This document shows positions 24,224 through 36,943 of a DNA stretch of 64,000 nt, in pieces. Position numbers and translations under genes: made by a program. The notes below the pieces were generated by a model that made no database searches, was not told the DNA's origin, and saw only the letters and a list, made by a program, of their open reading frames with translations. The DNA lies in the NCBI RefSeq assembly GCF_000276665.1, contig NW_004955447.1, positions 13,330,962 through 13,394,961 on the forward strand, given 5' to 3'. The first letter of the stretch is position 1. Every line of letters begins with the position of its first letter. Source of the stretch: Chinchilla lanigera. Taxonomy: Eukaryota > Chordata > Mammalia > Rodentia > Chinchillidae.

Positions 24224-24232
24224 ACAGAACCC

Positions 24233-25737
24233 AACTGTTTACATAGTATTTACATTGCATTAGGTTCTATAAGCAATCTAAGGGTCATTTAAATTATGAG
24301 GAAGGATATGTGTAGGTTTTATACAAATATTACTCCATTTTATATGAAGAATTTGTCATCCTTGGATTTTAGTGTCCACATAGGTCATGAAAACAAGAGA
24401 AAACTGTAGTATGTTTCATAGCCAGATCTCTGTAGTCCTCTTCAGCTTTGGGTTGGAAGATACGAACTTTAATAGAGAGAGAGAATGAAGATTCATGCAC
24501 TTAGGATATATTCTGTGCCAATTGTTATTCTAGGTGCTGAGGAAAAAACACAATGAAAAGAAACACCAACCCTTGTGTGCTAGCATCACCTTGGCACCTT
24601 CTCAGAGATATGAGAAGAAAGAATAATAGCCACCTGCCTGTATTAAAGCACAAGAAAAGCCTCCAGAAAATCTTTTTGAATAAAAATATCTCCCTGATTT
24701 AGGTATCATCATATTATTATGTCAGTCCTTCAGTTAATCCTGTAGTTCATTTTTAGATGTATTAATTCTTTTTGGAAAGAATAATACATTAAGTTGCAAG
24801 AGCTTTTGTGTGAATCTACCTGTCAGATCCTTTTCTTTGAGAATGGGAAAATTTAGTGATAATTGGAGGATGAAAGAACCCCTACGAGCACAGAAATTAC
24901 ATAAATGGAAGATAAAGTAAAGAGATAATTCTCACATCACAATTTCACTTCTGACATCTGTGCATGGCATGTCAAGAACTTTTGCATTCACATATACAAA
25001 ACTTGATGGAAATAAATCATCAAAAGCCAAGGTTTCTTGCAGAATATTAGATGATGAGCTCAGCTTCCTACCATGAACATTGTCAGATAAAATACTGCAC
25101 CTCTAACTCACTGTGATGTAGAACAACTGTGCTCTGAAAACCCCACTCTTCTCTGGTCCCTAAAACTCACGTTATCTCTTCTTCAGTCTTTAAATAAATA
25201 CTCTCTTGTTACCTTGGTTCAAACAGATCCCCCCTTCCCCACCTTGAAATGGTTGGATCTGTTAAATTCAGTAAGTAAAGAAATTACAGTTTATATAATG
25301 AGATTTAAAACGACAAATTTCTAAATATGATGTGTTGTGTCCAGAGTTCTTACATAAATAAAAGAGAAAGTGATTTGAAGGACTCAAGGATCTACCCACT
25401 CTTACCGGAAGGTTACCACCCTAAGCTATTCCCTTTATATAAATGGAAAGTGGCTATGTAGGTGTCTGAAGATGTTTTCAGAATTGAACATTTAATATAA
25501 AACTTCTAAGATGATCTTTAGAATTATTAAATATTTTTCCTGCTAGTAAGAAAATGTAGTAGCAATTATTTGTTCAGATTTCAGGGGGATTTACTATTTA
25601 TCCCATCTCTCCAATTATTCTGAAAAATATTTGTGGCAAATACTGCTAAAACTTACCACTTCTATCTGAGCTGATAATTAAATAATGCCTGAACTCTTTT
25701 AGCTGTGTGCATATAAAGGTACAAAGACAATTTATTT
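24233..25737. other. Intergenic sequence with an L2-like trace
   Basis: No gene. At about 24484-24560, TTCTGTGCCAATTGTTATTC followed by TAGGTGCTGAGG resembles antisense L2 3' sequence but is too short to date. The remainder is anonymous. Confidence 0.45.
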
Positions 25738-25824
25738 GTTTTTGGTTTTTTGGTACCAGGAGTTGAACTCAGGACCTTGTATTTGCCAGGCAGGTACTGT
25801 GCCACTGAACTATATCCCCAGCCC
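25738..25824 (-). mobile_element. ID-type SINE
   Basis: TTTTTTGGTACCAGGAGTTGA (tail plus B-box complement), TTGCCAGGCAGG, then CTGAACTATATCCCCAGCCC. I could not identify a convincing target-site duplication. Confidence 0.88.
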
Positions 25825-25864
25825 ACAGAAAAGTTTTTGAACTACAAAAGTCAAAACTTTATCT

Positions 25865-26075
25865 AGTCCAGCTCCTTCATTTTTCAGACAAGATCAATGA
25901 GACCATTACCTTCAAAGTAGTTAGTCAGAGTACAAGACCCAGAGCAATATATTAACTGTTATTTTTCTCATTATTTTGTTGCAAAATTTTGTTCTATTTT
26001 TTCATAAAAAAGAACACTGAGACCTAGAAAGATTATGAAAATCCACTATAGAGACTAGAAAATAATTCAAGTGTA
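25865..26075 (+). mobile_element. Possible MIR-type fragments
   Basis: Two blocks resemble the MIR-style fossil core: CCAGCTCCTTCATTTTTCAGAC and GAACACTGAGACCTAGAAAG (compare CTCATTTTACAGATGAGG and AAACTGAGGCCCAGAGAGG). Very diverged. Confidence 0.35.
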
Positions 26076-26079
26076 CGCT

Positions 26080-26990
26080 CCCTTAAAGATGGATCCATGG
26101 CGTCAGTCTTATATACCTAGTGTAATGTTTTAAAGAGCTGGATTAGGTTTTAACTTCGGATGAGTCAAGCGAATGGGTTTTGAATTAGTTCTATGATAGA
26201 AATAAAAAAATAAAAAGAAACAAGGGTCGACATCTGTTTTTTAACAAGTATTTTAAATTTCCACTGACTATAGTTAATTGCATACATTCATACAGGATCA
26301 GTAGTCCAACCAAGCCCCATAATTACTTCGAGAAGCAAACATTTTATTCTGTTTTGAAAGTCAGCTTGCTTTTGTTAAATTAGTTATCCTGAGGGAGGAT
26401 CTGAGGGAGGGGGAAAACTAATTCAGGGCTTGTTGATGTATTCAGAGGGACACGTTCTCATTCTGCCACCACTGCAAAAATGTGAGGAAATTCAGGTCCA
26501 AGGTGTTGCTGCTGAAACTTTAAATCTGTTCATTGAGTCTTTACAGGATTAACTTTCTAACTAGGCTTAAATTCTGAGTCATTTGCTTGCAATGGAAGTC
26601 AGACTCCATACGCCTAATCAGGAGCTGTTGCTGCAGTTTATTTATAGTTCAGAAGGTCAAACTGATTCACTTAATTGGAAAAGGCTGCTTACTAGTCTGT
26701 GTGTCTATTGATGTACTGTACATTTGATGCGATTAGTTACCAGGGTGAGAGTCTAATATGACCTTTGTTAATAAGGTCCATTCTCCATAATGGGTTGTTT
26801 GCAGTTTCTAAGAGCCGTTTACATGATGTGCTTGGTAATCATTTACACAGAGCAATTCCCATGGTGCAGAGAAAGAGGCACCTTTATTGGAATAGTACAG
26901 AAGGCTCAACTCTGAGAACATTTGACTAGTCTGTGGTTACTTACAAAGTTGCACATACACTTTTAAAATAGAAAAAGCACCTTTGCACAA
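26080..26990. promoter_or_regulatory. Candidate conserved non-coding segment
   Basis: The sequence here is complex, free of recognisable repeats and less AT-biased than its surroundings. It holds several homeodomain-type cores (CCTAATCA, TTAATTGG, GATTAGTTACC) and TTTATTTATAG. This is a conjecture: no conservation data are available, and such motifs are frequent by chance. Confidence 0.2.
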
Positions 26991-27040
26991 CAAGACGGAC
27001 ATTATGTATTTTCCATTTGGAAGTTGCCATAAACATCATG

Positions 27041-27048
27041 AGACAGAC

Positions 27049-27103
<55 letters not shown>
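27041..27103. repeat. (AG)n microsatellite
   Basis: GACA units leading into about 23 AG units. Antisense readings give low-complexity SL repeats, which explains the serine-leucine-rich open frame on the other strand. Confidence 0.95.
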
Positions 27104-27384
27104 TACAGTGTGAGTCACATAATGGAAGGTTATTTGTCTAGACATAGCATAGCATGACCATGCCTCACTCATTTTGCTTATAGAACACACATACACACTG
27201 CAGTGATGCTTTATGACTTCATTCTTGAGTAGCACCATCGAAAGCATTTGATCAACCTGTTTTTGAAGAATGAATATGATTCATGTATTACCTTGATGCT
27301 TAGATAAAGGAACAGAATACAAGAATATTCACTTGACAGAGAATAAACAAAAGACATCCTTTGAGTAGTAGCATATGATAGCAA

Positions 27385-27590
27385 GTTCCTTGGCCTTGGA
27401 GCTAGGCCGCCTAGGATTAGCATTGACTTTACAGTTTATTTGTTGTGTGATTTTCGTCAAGTTAATTAACCACATTGAGGCTCTGTTCATTTATCTACAA
27501 AGTGAGAATAATAACAAGTATTACTTAGATGTCAAGGATTAAATAAAGTAGCATACCACCTACTCTACTGTATCATGAAACTTCCTACAA
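27385..27590 (+). mobile_element. MIR SINE
   Basis: Nearly full-length MIR: GGCCTTGGAGCTAGGCCGCC, TTGTTGTGTGATTTTCGTCAAG, TTAATTAACCACATTGAGGC, CATTTATCTACAAAGTGAG, AATAATAACAAGTATTAC and GTCAAGGATTAAATAAAGTA follow the MIR consensus order. Confidence 0.82.
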
Positions 27591-27719
27591 GAGAGCAAAT
27601 CACAAAATCATAATAATAACATAAGAGTTATATTATTTTTCTGGTAAAAATATTTAAAGACAAGAGAATTTAAGACTAAGGTAAAAGTTACTTCTAAAAA
27701 TTTAAAGAATATAATGCCT

Positions 27720-29210
27720 TTTTTATTTTAAAAAATAAAAGAAGTAAAACATTAACAAACAGACATCTATTTACAAAATAGCGTTAGAGCAATACAAACA
27801 AAAGAGTTACAGACAAAGTTGTAGGAAATTAACAATGGTTGTTGTACTACTTATTGATGTCTTCAAAGTGGTTTCTCAGTAAAACAAATAGAGACATACA
27901 AGATTGATCAAACAAGTAATCATTAAGTGTTCCTTTCTGTAGAGCAATAGATGACAGCAGAACAACAATGTTAACTATCCTGTATATACATACGTACAAA
28001 ATTTCTCCTTCTTTCCCTTCTCTTTTCCCATATCCCAGTTGCCCTTTACCCTTGAGTGTTTTCCTATCATTTCACAGTGTCTATCATACCTCCTAGTTTA
28101 AATTAACTCTTTCAGGTTTTACACTAGTGAGACAATACAATGCTTGCACATGAGGTCTGATTTATTTCACTTATGAGTATGGTCTCTAGTTGTGACCATT
28201 TACCTATAAAAGCCTCTTGTTTATCCTTCTTTATAGCTGAGTAATATTCCATTATATAAAAGTACCACAATTTTTTAACCCAATTCTCAGTGGATGGACA
28301 TTTGGGTTGCTTCCACAATTTAGCAATTACAAATTGCACTGCTATGAACATGGGTGCACATATATCGCTGTAATAGGATATTTTCAGATCTTCTGGGAAA
28401 ATACCCAGAAGGGGAATAGCTGGATTGAATGGGACCTCTAGACCTAGTTTGCTGAGGAATCTCCAAACTGATTTCCACAGTGGTTTCACCAGTCTGCATT
28501 CCCACCAGCAGTGGAGAAGAGTTCCTATTTCTCCACAGCCTCACCAGCATTTGTTATTGGTTGATTTCTTAATGAAAGCCATTCTTACTGGGGTGAGATG
28601 AAATCTCGGTGTTGTTTTAATTTGCATTTCTCAAATGACTAAAGATATTGAACACTTTCTCATGTATTTATTTGCCATTTGTATTTCTTTATCTGAGGCA
28701 CGTGTGTTCATCTCAGCTGCCCATTTTTGGATTGGGTCTTTAAATTTGCGGGGGCGCTGATGTTTTTCAATTCTTTAAATGTTCTAGAGAGAAGACCCTT
28801 GTCTGAGGGAGAGTCAGGTAAAGTTTTTTCCCAATTTGTGAGTTTTCTTTTTACTCTGCTGGTGATTTCTTTAGATGTGCAGAAACTTTTCAGTAGGATG
28901 GGATCCCAGTTGTTGATTCTTTGAAGTATTTCCTGTGCATTTTGGTTTTTGTTCATGAACTCTCTGCCTACCCCTATGTCTTCAAGGTTTTTACCTATTT
29001 TCTCTTCCAATAGATTTAGTGTTTCCGTTTTAATATTGATATCTGTGGTCCATTTTGACTTGAGTTTGGTGCATGGTGATAGACTTCACAGTCTTTCACA
29101 GGTGGCAAGCCAATTTTTCCAGAACCATGTATTAAAGAGGATATCTTTCCTCCAGTGAATTTGTTTGGCCCCTTTATCAAAGATTAGGTGGCTGAATGTG
29201 TCTGTAATAG
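27720..29210 (-). mobile_element. 5'-truncated L1 (3' third of element)
   Basis: Minus-strand LINE-1. About 27720-28125 is a 3'-UTR-like stretch with a pyrimidine-rich block (CTCCTTCTTTCCCTTCTC, purine-rich on the sense strand). From 28125 to 29210 the sequence is antisense ORF2. The 5' truncation lies near 29210, within the ORF2 segment upstream of the GVG(K/R)(D/E)FM block. No clear target-site duplication was found. Confidence 0.85.
28124..29160 (-). pseudogene. L1 ORF2 C-terminal remnant
   Basis: Fragment of the L1 ORF2 reverse transcriptase/endonuclease protein, covering only the region after the RT domain. Frame 28708-29010 carries EDIGVGREFMNK, NWDPILLKSFCTSKE and SDKGLLSRTFKELKN; frame 28124-28489 carries MKPLWKSVWRFL, PFNPAIPLLGIFPEDLK and YIMEYYSAIKKDKQEAF. 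These are highly conserved C-terminal L1 ORF2 motifs. The two blocks are separated by frameshifts and stops, and neither EN nor RT catalytic domain is present, so this is dead coding sequence and not a host gene. Confidence 0.88.
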
Positions 29211-29494
29211 GATGCCTTTATAAAACTTAATGCACAGCCATCAAAACTAAACATCAGATTGAGAAGTTAAACATTTTAAAGTCATCCGTCTTTCTAAATG
29301 TCTCACTTTTGTTTGCTCAACCACAGTGCCTTGTCTTTTTCATTACCATAGTGTTTTTTACACATTTCTATCCTCTACTTATATTCCAAACAAGAGATAA
29401 GCCATTAAAATAAAGTAACTCTGCTGCTGAAATATTACCATGTTCTTTGTACTATGCAGCTACTATCAAAAGTAGCCTGCATGATACAGAAATC
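29211..29494. other. Anonymous intergenic sequence
   Basis: Nothing recognised. Confidence 0.5.
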
Positions 29495-29665
29495 CCTATG
29501 CCAGTGCACTTACAAGAATCACTGGCAGGATTTTTAAGGACTCAGATTTCAGACCCCATTGCAGAGTTGCTGAGATAGTGAGTCTGTGATGAGCTAATGG
29601 AATCTGCATTTTAATGAGTATTGGAGATGTCTCTCATAGATGTCTGCAGAAAACACATTGAAACT
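29495..29665. mobile_element. MER5-like hAT (Charlie-type) element
   Basis: AAGAATCACTGGCAGGATTTTT, CAGATTTCAGACCCCATTGC, GAGTCTGTGATGAGC and GGAATCTGCATTTTAATGAG follow the order of the MER5A consensus (an internally deleted, near-palindromic, non-autonomous DNA transposon). No transposase. An ancient fossil. Confidence 0.65.
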
Positions 29666-30798
29666 GAGAGGTAGAATGGAAATCATGTCTCTTCATTAAC
29701 CTATATCCCTAATTATGTCATGTCTAGTTTGTGTTATGAATCCTCAGGCTTTATGAGAAAAGCTTAAGTTTGAAAATACAAGGCATAGGATGTGAAACAC
29801 AACCAATAGGATACTAATTACATGATTGGAAATGTTATCTGATTATTTTCTTGCCTAACTGGATAGCCCACATTGATATCAAGGGCAGGCCAAGGTACAG
29901 CTCTACCACATAAAGCTTAGTTATCCTTAAGTAACTTAAGGAATTATCCTTATCCTTAAGGAACCAGTGCTTAGTTATCCATAAGTAGCTTCCTAAGGGT
30001 GGGTACCCGAGGTCTGTTCTAGGGATGCGAATAGGTGTAAGCACTCATGCGAGCTCTCTTAGACACCTAAAATAATGGAGCAAGCATCAAGGATTTACAT
30101 TACTGGGTACAGACAATTGTCACAAAAATAATTTATCTTGTTAGTGAAGCCATGATTTCCTTCTTAGCCTGGTCTCGACTGATGAAGCAAAGATAATAGA
30201 GCATAGACTCTAGTAGAAATCTCTACAAATCTTCACCATCAATTTTAACGTTAATTACTATAAAAATACTAATTTTATTTCACAAGAGAACTTACCTCTA
30301 AATTAGAAAAATGTAATTTTCTTTTCATTTTTCTTTTAAGTAAGAAAAATGTAATTATGAGGGGAATAACCAGGAGAACTTTTGAGCCAACTAAATGATA
30401 GCTCCTTCATTTGTCTTTTATAAAGGTCCTGATTTTTAGATAAATAATCTTAAAACGGAGGCTCATTGACATTTATTTCTATTTTAAAAAGCTATTTGAG
30501 AAAATATTGCCTGGAAAACTCAAGTCGATACTTCTACATTTCCATAATTTAAATAAATTAACAAAAATTCAGTACAGCACTTTCACAGTCAAACAGCCTC
30601 ATTCGCCTGGACTCAGTTTCTAATTCTTTTTTTATATTTTAGTTTAAAGAGAAAAGAACAAAAACAAAATAACAAAAGCAAAGACAAACTCTGATGATAA
30701 CAACATGTAATACAACAACCATTATTAATTTCAAGTTCTAATTCTAAACCATCTCAATCCCAAAACAGTAACACTCCACACAAAGACTACGTAAGAAA
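29666..30798. other. Anonymous intergenic sequence
   Basis: No gene. A local cluster of TATCCTTAAG/CTTAAGGA-type short inverted and direct repeats lies at about 29918-29995. Confidence 0.5.
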
Positions 30799-30894
30799 GG
30801 GGCTGGGGATTTAGCTCAGCGGCATAGCGCTTGCCTGGCAAGCTGGAGGTCATGAGTTTGATTCCTGGTACTGGAGAAAAGGCAGGAAAAAAAA
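30799..30894 (+). mobile_element. ID-type SINE
   Basis: GGGGCTGGGGATTTAGCTCAG, CGCTTGCCTGGCAAGC, GAGTTTGATTCCTGG and an A-rich tail. B box mildly diverged. Flanking duplication not clear. Confidence 0.9.
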
Positions 30895-31236
30895 CGTTCT
30901 ACATGAGAATAACTATGAAAGTATGCTGACTATTAAACTTAATTTTATCCTGTGAATTAGACAAGATTTTAAAATGATTTTATAGTAGTATTGCATAAGG
31001 ACATACCAATTACTTGTTCACAACTGATAATTCAGGCTTAATAATGATTTGGCAAAATAGGTAAGGAGCTGGTGGAGGTCTTGGGAGTCCTAGGTGCTTA
31101 ATCTTCAGATCCAGATTCAGTTTCTAGGCTTCTTTTTATCTGCAAGGTTTTCACATTCATCCTCAAAAACTTTGTTTTAGAAGATATTTTCTTTATTTGA
31201 TTTGATAGCCTAATAGATGTTTCCTGTCACATCCTT
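30895..31236. other. Anonymous intergenic sequence
   Basis: Nothing recognised. Confidence 0.5.
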
Positions 31237-31249
31237 CTTCACTCTTCTT

Positions 31250-31350
31250 TTTTTTTTTTCTTTCCTATTTTTTCTCCAGTGCCAGGAATCAAACTCATGA
31301 CCTCATGCTTGCCAGGCAGGTGCTGTGCCACTGAGCTAAATCCCCAGCCC
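31250..31350 (-). mobile_element. ID-type SINE
   Basis: T-run tail, CCAGTGCCAGGAATCAAACTC, CTTGCCAGGCAGG and GAGCTAAATCCCCAGCCC. The near-perfect 13-bp duplication CTTCACTCTTCTT/CTTCACCCTTCTT lies at 31237-31249 and 31351-31363. Confidence 0.92.
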
Positions 31351-31363
31351 CTTCACCCTTCTT

Positions 31364-33245
31364 CTTAAGTGCATACTGCTTCTTTCTTTTTTAAGTCACA
31401 GGTAACATTACAGCATTTCTCTATGTGGAAAACTAAATGATGAACCTTCTCTGGTAAGTTCCCCTCCTGATCTCTTCTGTGCACAAGAGGCCTCTATATT
31501 ATCCTTCCATTGAACGTGCACACATTCTCAGAATGGCACACGCATCTTTCCAGATTGGAAAGCACAGCACTACTGACACATGGTTGGCCTGTTGCCAGGA
31601 AGCCTTCCATGAGTGACAGCTCTCCAAGCACACATACACTGGAACTGGTTCCATCACTTTGGCAGCAAAATCAGAAAATCCATATGTCCTGGGCACCCTG
31701 CATACACAAAAACATGTTACAACCCACTGAGAAGGATCTCTCTGTACAAGGATTTTAGGACTACTAAAACCATGTAGGACTACTACTAATGCCATTTTAG
31801 GACTAGTCACCCAACCTACTAAAGGAGAATAAGTGGCTTGGTAGTATTTTAGCAAGAATGCAGACTAAAGTTAGGGGTGAGGATTCTAGTTACACCTATG
31901 TTATTTAAGAAAAAGTGACCTTAGGCAGACATGTGCTTTCTCTGGATCCCACTATTATTAATCTTTAAACTGAAAATTGTACGACAGCTGGCAACATGGG
32001 GTGAGAGGGCTGCCTGAGATAAAATACCTAAGAAGGAATCAATAAATAGTCCAGTTTTCCTTCAGGTCATTTTATATATCTGATCACTGTATGAGTAGAA
32101 TAACAGTGTAACATAAAACAGTAGAAACTGCACTGTTGCCTTATTTATACATAAGTAAAAAAAGGATTCACATCATTAAATCAAAATGTGACCAAGAAAT
32201 ACCCAGAGGGAAGTGAACAATTTCAGCACAATTGCTGCAGCCGTCCGGAGAAGATGGAACAACAAGGTCAAGTCTGCCTGGTTTTCTGGTTCTTAATCTC
32301 TTTTCCAATACTCACTTTCTTTAAGATAACTGAAAACTAATAAAGTTTCAAACATCATTTGCACAGGTGTTTGACTTTTCAGTTCTTTTTAATGTCCCAC
32401 GTATTGATTTCCATTTCTCAGATTCTTTATGGCTCTGGAAATGATGAATTATTTAAATGCTTGAGATTAGAAAAGGTAAAGTTAGATAAGACGGAGTGAT
32501 GGACTTGCTTTCCTTGTTCTCCCCAGAACCTTCTCCATGGGATGTTTTGTACAAGAGGAAAGATACTGTTCCCATAACTGGTGGTTTGTACATTGCTGCA
32601 GTGTCTAGAGTTCAACCTGGTCATTTTTATATAATCCAAAGTAAAACAGCAGCATACTGTTGTCAGCAAAATAGAAGATTGAACCAAGAAACTAGACATT
32701 AAATCTGACCAGCAGAGCTTGCCACAGCTGCTGGAGCCTTGGGTTACTAGGCAGTCAGAACCAGAGCCTTGGGTAACTCTTACCGAGAACTTCCCGACCT
32801 GGTAGATCCTGATTTAGAGACCAGACACCTTTGACTCCCCTGGGGGTCTTTTCCTTCAGCAAATTGGAGAAACTTTCAAAAGCATCATTAACTGAAAGAG
32901 TCCAGCCAGATGTGTCATTTGTCCTACAACCTGTATCCTTTGAGTTATTGATTTTTTTACAGTGAAATATGATTTGTGTAAGATCATTTGTTGAACCTAC
33001 TATTTTTACCGATTCACAACGCCCACAAGCAGGACTAATTCTGAACATAGAACATATTTCTGCTGTGCCCAGGAGGATACTTCACCTAATGCATCAGCAG
33101 GAAACCAGATTATATAATAAATGTGATTGTAATTTAGTAATGATATTTATTGAAATACTTTGGCCATACTCTCTTGACCCCCATCTCAACCTCTTTTCTG
33201 TCACAAAATGGAAAACACATCCATGCATTATTTGTCTCACTGCTG

Positions 33246-33248
<3 letters not shown>
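31364..33248. other. Anonymous intergenic sequence
   Basis: No supported gene. Frames of 118 codons (31499-31855, minus) and 124 codons (32969-33343, plus) match no family I know; the latter runs through the CA repeat. Regarded as chance. Confidence 0.5.
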
Positions 33249-33280
<32 letters not shown>

Positions 33281-33300
33281 ACATACACACACACGTACAC
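33249..33300. repeat. (CA)n microsatellite
   Basis: About 13 perfect CA units followed by interrupted CA/TA. Confidence 0.95.
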
Positions 33301-33596
33301 ATTCAATTCCTGCTGTGAAATCTACTGTTTACTTCTTCTCTAGCTCTTCTTATTCACAATCTTCACTTTAAATAGCTTTTCTCACTATCTACCTGACTTT
33401 CTACTCTGAAGTCACTTATTAACTGTAGACCTTATTTTCCCCCCAGTTCTCTTTTTCTTTGATCTTTCCTACATTTTAATATAGTTCCTGAATCATTACC
33501 AACTCTCATTTTCAACTACAAGTTATGTGAGGAAGAAAGTAAATTTGATGCACAAGATTATGGAGAAAGCTTATCCTGTGAAACAAATACTAATTG

Positions 33597-33662
33597 GCCT
33601 GGTGTGTAGCTCAGCGGTAAAGTGTATATACTGGGTTTGATACCCAATACCAAGAAAAAATT
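33597..33662 (+). mobile_element. Old, internally deleted ID SINE
   Basis: GGCCTGGTGTGTAGCTCAGCG head, then GGGTTTGATACCCAATACC (B-box end) and a short A tail; the central segment is missing. The flanking ATACTAATTGG (33587-33597) and ACACTAATTGG (33663-33673) look like a one-mismatch duplication. Confidence 0.72.
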
Positions 33663-33673
33663 ACACTAATTGG

Positions 33674-36600
33674 TACAATAACATAAAATGAAAGACTAAG
33701 AGTATCTTTAATGCTTATGGAATACAACTATTTAAATCACTTAGTCAGTATATTAGTGTAGCTAAAAAGGACTGAAATATCAGCAAAGGTCTTAGTTAGG
33801 AATGGAATACGGAAAAAATGAGGTGAAGCAGGTTTCAGTAATACATGTTCATCACCATTTATGCCCCTTAAATTGTATACGGTGAAAGACACAAATAATC
33901 TAATGGCTGAAAATACATGTTATGCTGAGTTACAAAGATATTCCAGATTCTGCCCTGGCCTGTAATAATATCACTCTACTCTATTTGCATTTTTCAATTT
34001 TTATAAAGGAACTTTACAATTACTAAACTTAAATGCCCATGGACATCTATATAAAGAGTGGAACCAGAGGATAAACACTGTCTTGTTGCCAAAGAGAGAA
34101 ATGTCTCTTTATATAAAGAAGTCATTTGACATTCTGGGTCATATATCTGTAGAGGGAAACTGGAAATAATATCTAATAACCTCCACGTCCGTTGGTCAAG
34201 TTCCATTTACGCGCTGTGAAGCCAGGTTCCAAAATCTATATCAGCTCTTCAGCGTCATTCTACACTACCTCATGGTGTCCAGTCAAATGACAGCAGAATT
34301 CCTCAGCTTTTCGTCTTTACAAATGTCAACACCAACAAAATGAGAAACATCTTTTTTTCCTCTGAAACTGAAGACACGATTACTTGCCTGCCTTTGACCA
34401 TTGCATATTTAACTTCTTTCCAAATGGTATCATCATAATTCAAATAATTACATTGAATCTATAATTTTATTGAGAATGCATATTTTTATTTATGAATTGA
34501 CTCAAGGCAACTGTACACAATAGCTAGTTTTTCTGGTCATGTTATTTTCTTCTCATTAAAATTATTTGATTTTGCCTGATAGCCATATTATATGCCTCTC
34601 ACTTGCTAATCTTGTTCAAGATTTTCTAGTGACTAGCCCCATGGAAATTAGCATAATTAGCGTAAGCTAGTTTTGATCTTGCTGACCACTTTTTCTACAT
34701 ACATACAGTACAGACTTTGGCAATCTTATTCACAGCAGGGTATGATGCAACCTATTATTCTGGGCAAGGAGATAAAAGGTGAGTATTATGTAATGTAAGG
34801 AAACCCTTGTTCATTGATAAAAATAGCAGATACATTGCTGTCTTTGGACGTATTTTGAGAATATGATCCTCTGAGGTAGTATAGACATCTTGTGATCATA
34901 AGAAAGTCAGTGTAATGTCATATCCCGTATACATAGAACTACCAACAACAGCCGATTTAGTGCCTGCATGCTTCGTAACAAAATGATATTTCCCATGTAA
35001 GCCACAGACGACAAGGCCACAGTTGTTTCTGTACCTTTATTGTTGATCTAGGAAAATATAGAAACCTACTTTTATGCTATAGGAAACCTAGAGAAGCCAC
35101 ATGTGTATTTTCGATTACTATTTTATCTTTTCATATTTCAACCATGTCCTAGTGCATGACATGTATGTCTAAACTTCTACTGCATACTAGACACAAACAT
35201 CATTTTTGCAGTTGTTTTCCATACAATACAGTATAGAAAATACTGTATTGCAGAACATAATGTGATCTATATTGCAGAATATAATATAGTATGCATCTAG
35301 AGTCAAATATTTTCTCATTTAAAGGTAAATATTTTGAATAAATACTTGGTGTTAATTGTGCATGTGAAGTTAATGAGACTTGTGTATACTCAGACGCCCA
35401 TTCTGAAATGAAGTGTAATGAATGAAAAATCATTATTTTAACTCAGGTCTTCCACAGTGGAGGTCTCAGAATATCTTTTTCATCCTTTTAAAATATATTT
35501 CTTCTACCACAGTTGGAAGAAATTCTGCTGCAGGTGAGAAAAAAGCAATAAAATTTCTTTATAAATTACCTTGCTATGAGAAATTGCCAGTTAAAACATA
35601 ATCAACAAACTCAAAAATGATAAATTCAAAATTAATAAAAATTTCAACTTGACAAAAAACAAAGCTTTAAAGGATATTTACATGAGATAAATTTCAACAG
35701 ATGCCTCAGACCCAAAATTCAATATCTAACGTGTTAAATTACAAGAGAGCTTAATGACCTGAGAATAACATTAATCTTTAAATCAATCATTCATCAACAC
35801 AGAGTTGTGATGTAATCGTGCATACTTTTGTTTACGTGAGGCAATTTCCTCCTTCTCCACTTGTGGCATTGTCATTGAATTCTTTTCAAACCAGATCGTG
35901 TGACATAAATAGGAATGATCCTGTCTATGTGATCAGAAAACATTTTTGCAGACCATTTGGAAAGTGCCACCTAAAGGAAACTGATACTTTTAAAGCCAGG
36001 CCTCCTTGGAATAAGTCGCAGAAGGAACTACATTTTGACACACAGAAATGATGGAAGTAGTTGGACATATACACAGCCCTTCAGAAGCAGCGCATCATTA
36101 GTTTAAAACATCAAGGACCACAGCAGGAGTGGTAGAAAATAAGACCACAAGAAGAACTAGATCCCAAAACACTGCAAGTTTGTTCCATGCTGATGGTCAA
36201 TGTAGACATTATTAAGTTTCTCTCTGTGCACTAGATACTTTTAACTATTTTAATGCTTAATATAAGAAAGAGAGATCAGTTTACCTGTCTTAACCTCTTG
36301 GGTTCCAGGATGTTTGGATCGGTCCTCAGAAACTAGCTGCATTTGTGACTCTATTTGCCTCCGATGATTGGTCCACAAATACTGACCCGACACTATAAAT
36401 GTTGTGAGCTGCTTTCACACCATCAAGATTCCTTCAGCTAGGTTTCCATTACTTTGATAGATGGTAATGAAAAGAACATTTGGAAGGCCAGTGACCGGTC
36501 TTCTTCGCTTTAGTGAAAAATTTGCTTCCCACAGTGCCTATTTCTGGCTGGCTTGCAAGGTATGCTCCAGCATGCAGGGATGGAATTGTTCTTTTGAAGA

Positions 36601-36943
36601 ATAAGGACTTAGCTATCCCATCATGAGCAGGGACAAAAAAATGAGATAAAATGATTACATATAAACTCATTACTGCCAGAGAAAACCTCATCACTTTTTG
36701 TTATCAAATAATTATTAGATCCAGGTGATGCCAGTAACATAAATGGGTGATCTTATTTAACATCACTCCTTCATAGATGAGAGATTAATAAAAGTCATTC
36801 ATATATCTACTGATACAATTAGAAGTAGCCAGATGTTTTAATTTTTCTCTTGTACTCCTTGGTGTGGTCATTCAACTTCAGCAGCAAGGTTCAGATTTGT
36901 CATTCTAGACCTGAGGATTTACCATTATCTAAGAGTACAACTA
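33674..36943. other. Anonymous intergenic sequence
   Basis: No gene. Holds an 11-bp-arm inverted repeat at 35224-35250 and otherwise AT-rich sequence. A 77-codon frame at 35818-36051 has no recognised domain. Confidence 0.5.

Noticed and set aside
31499..31855. 118-codon minus-strand frame
   Set aside because: No recognisable motif, splice sites or second exon. A decayed processed pseudogene cannot be excluded but has no positive support.
32969..33343. 124-codon frame with a Thr-His repeat
   Set aside because: The repeat is the translated CA microsatellite; no homologous domain.
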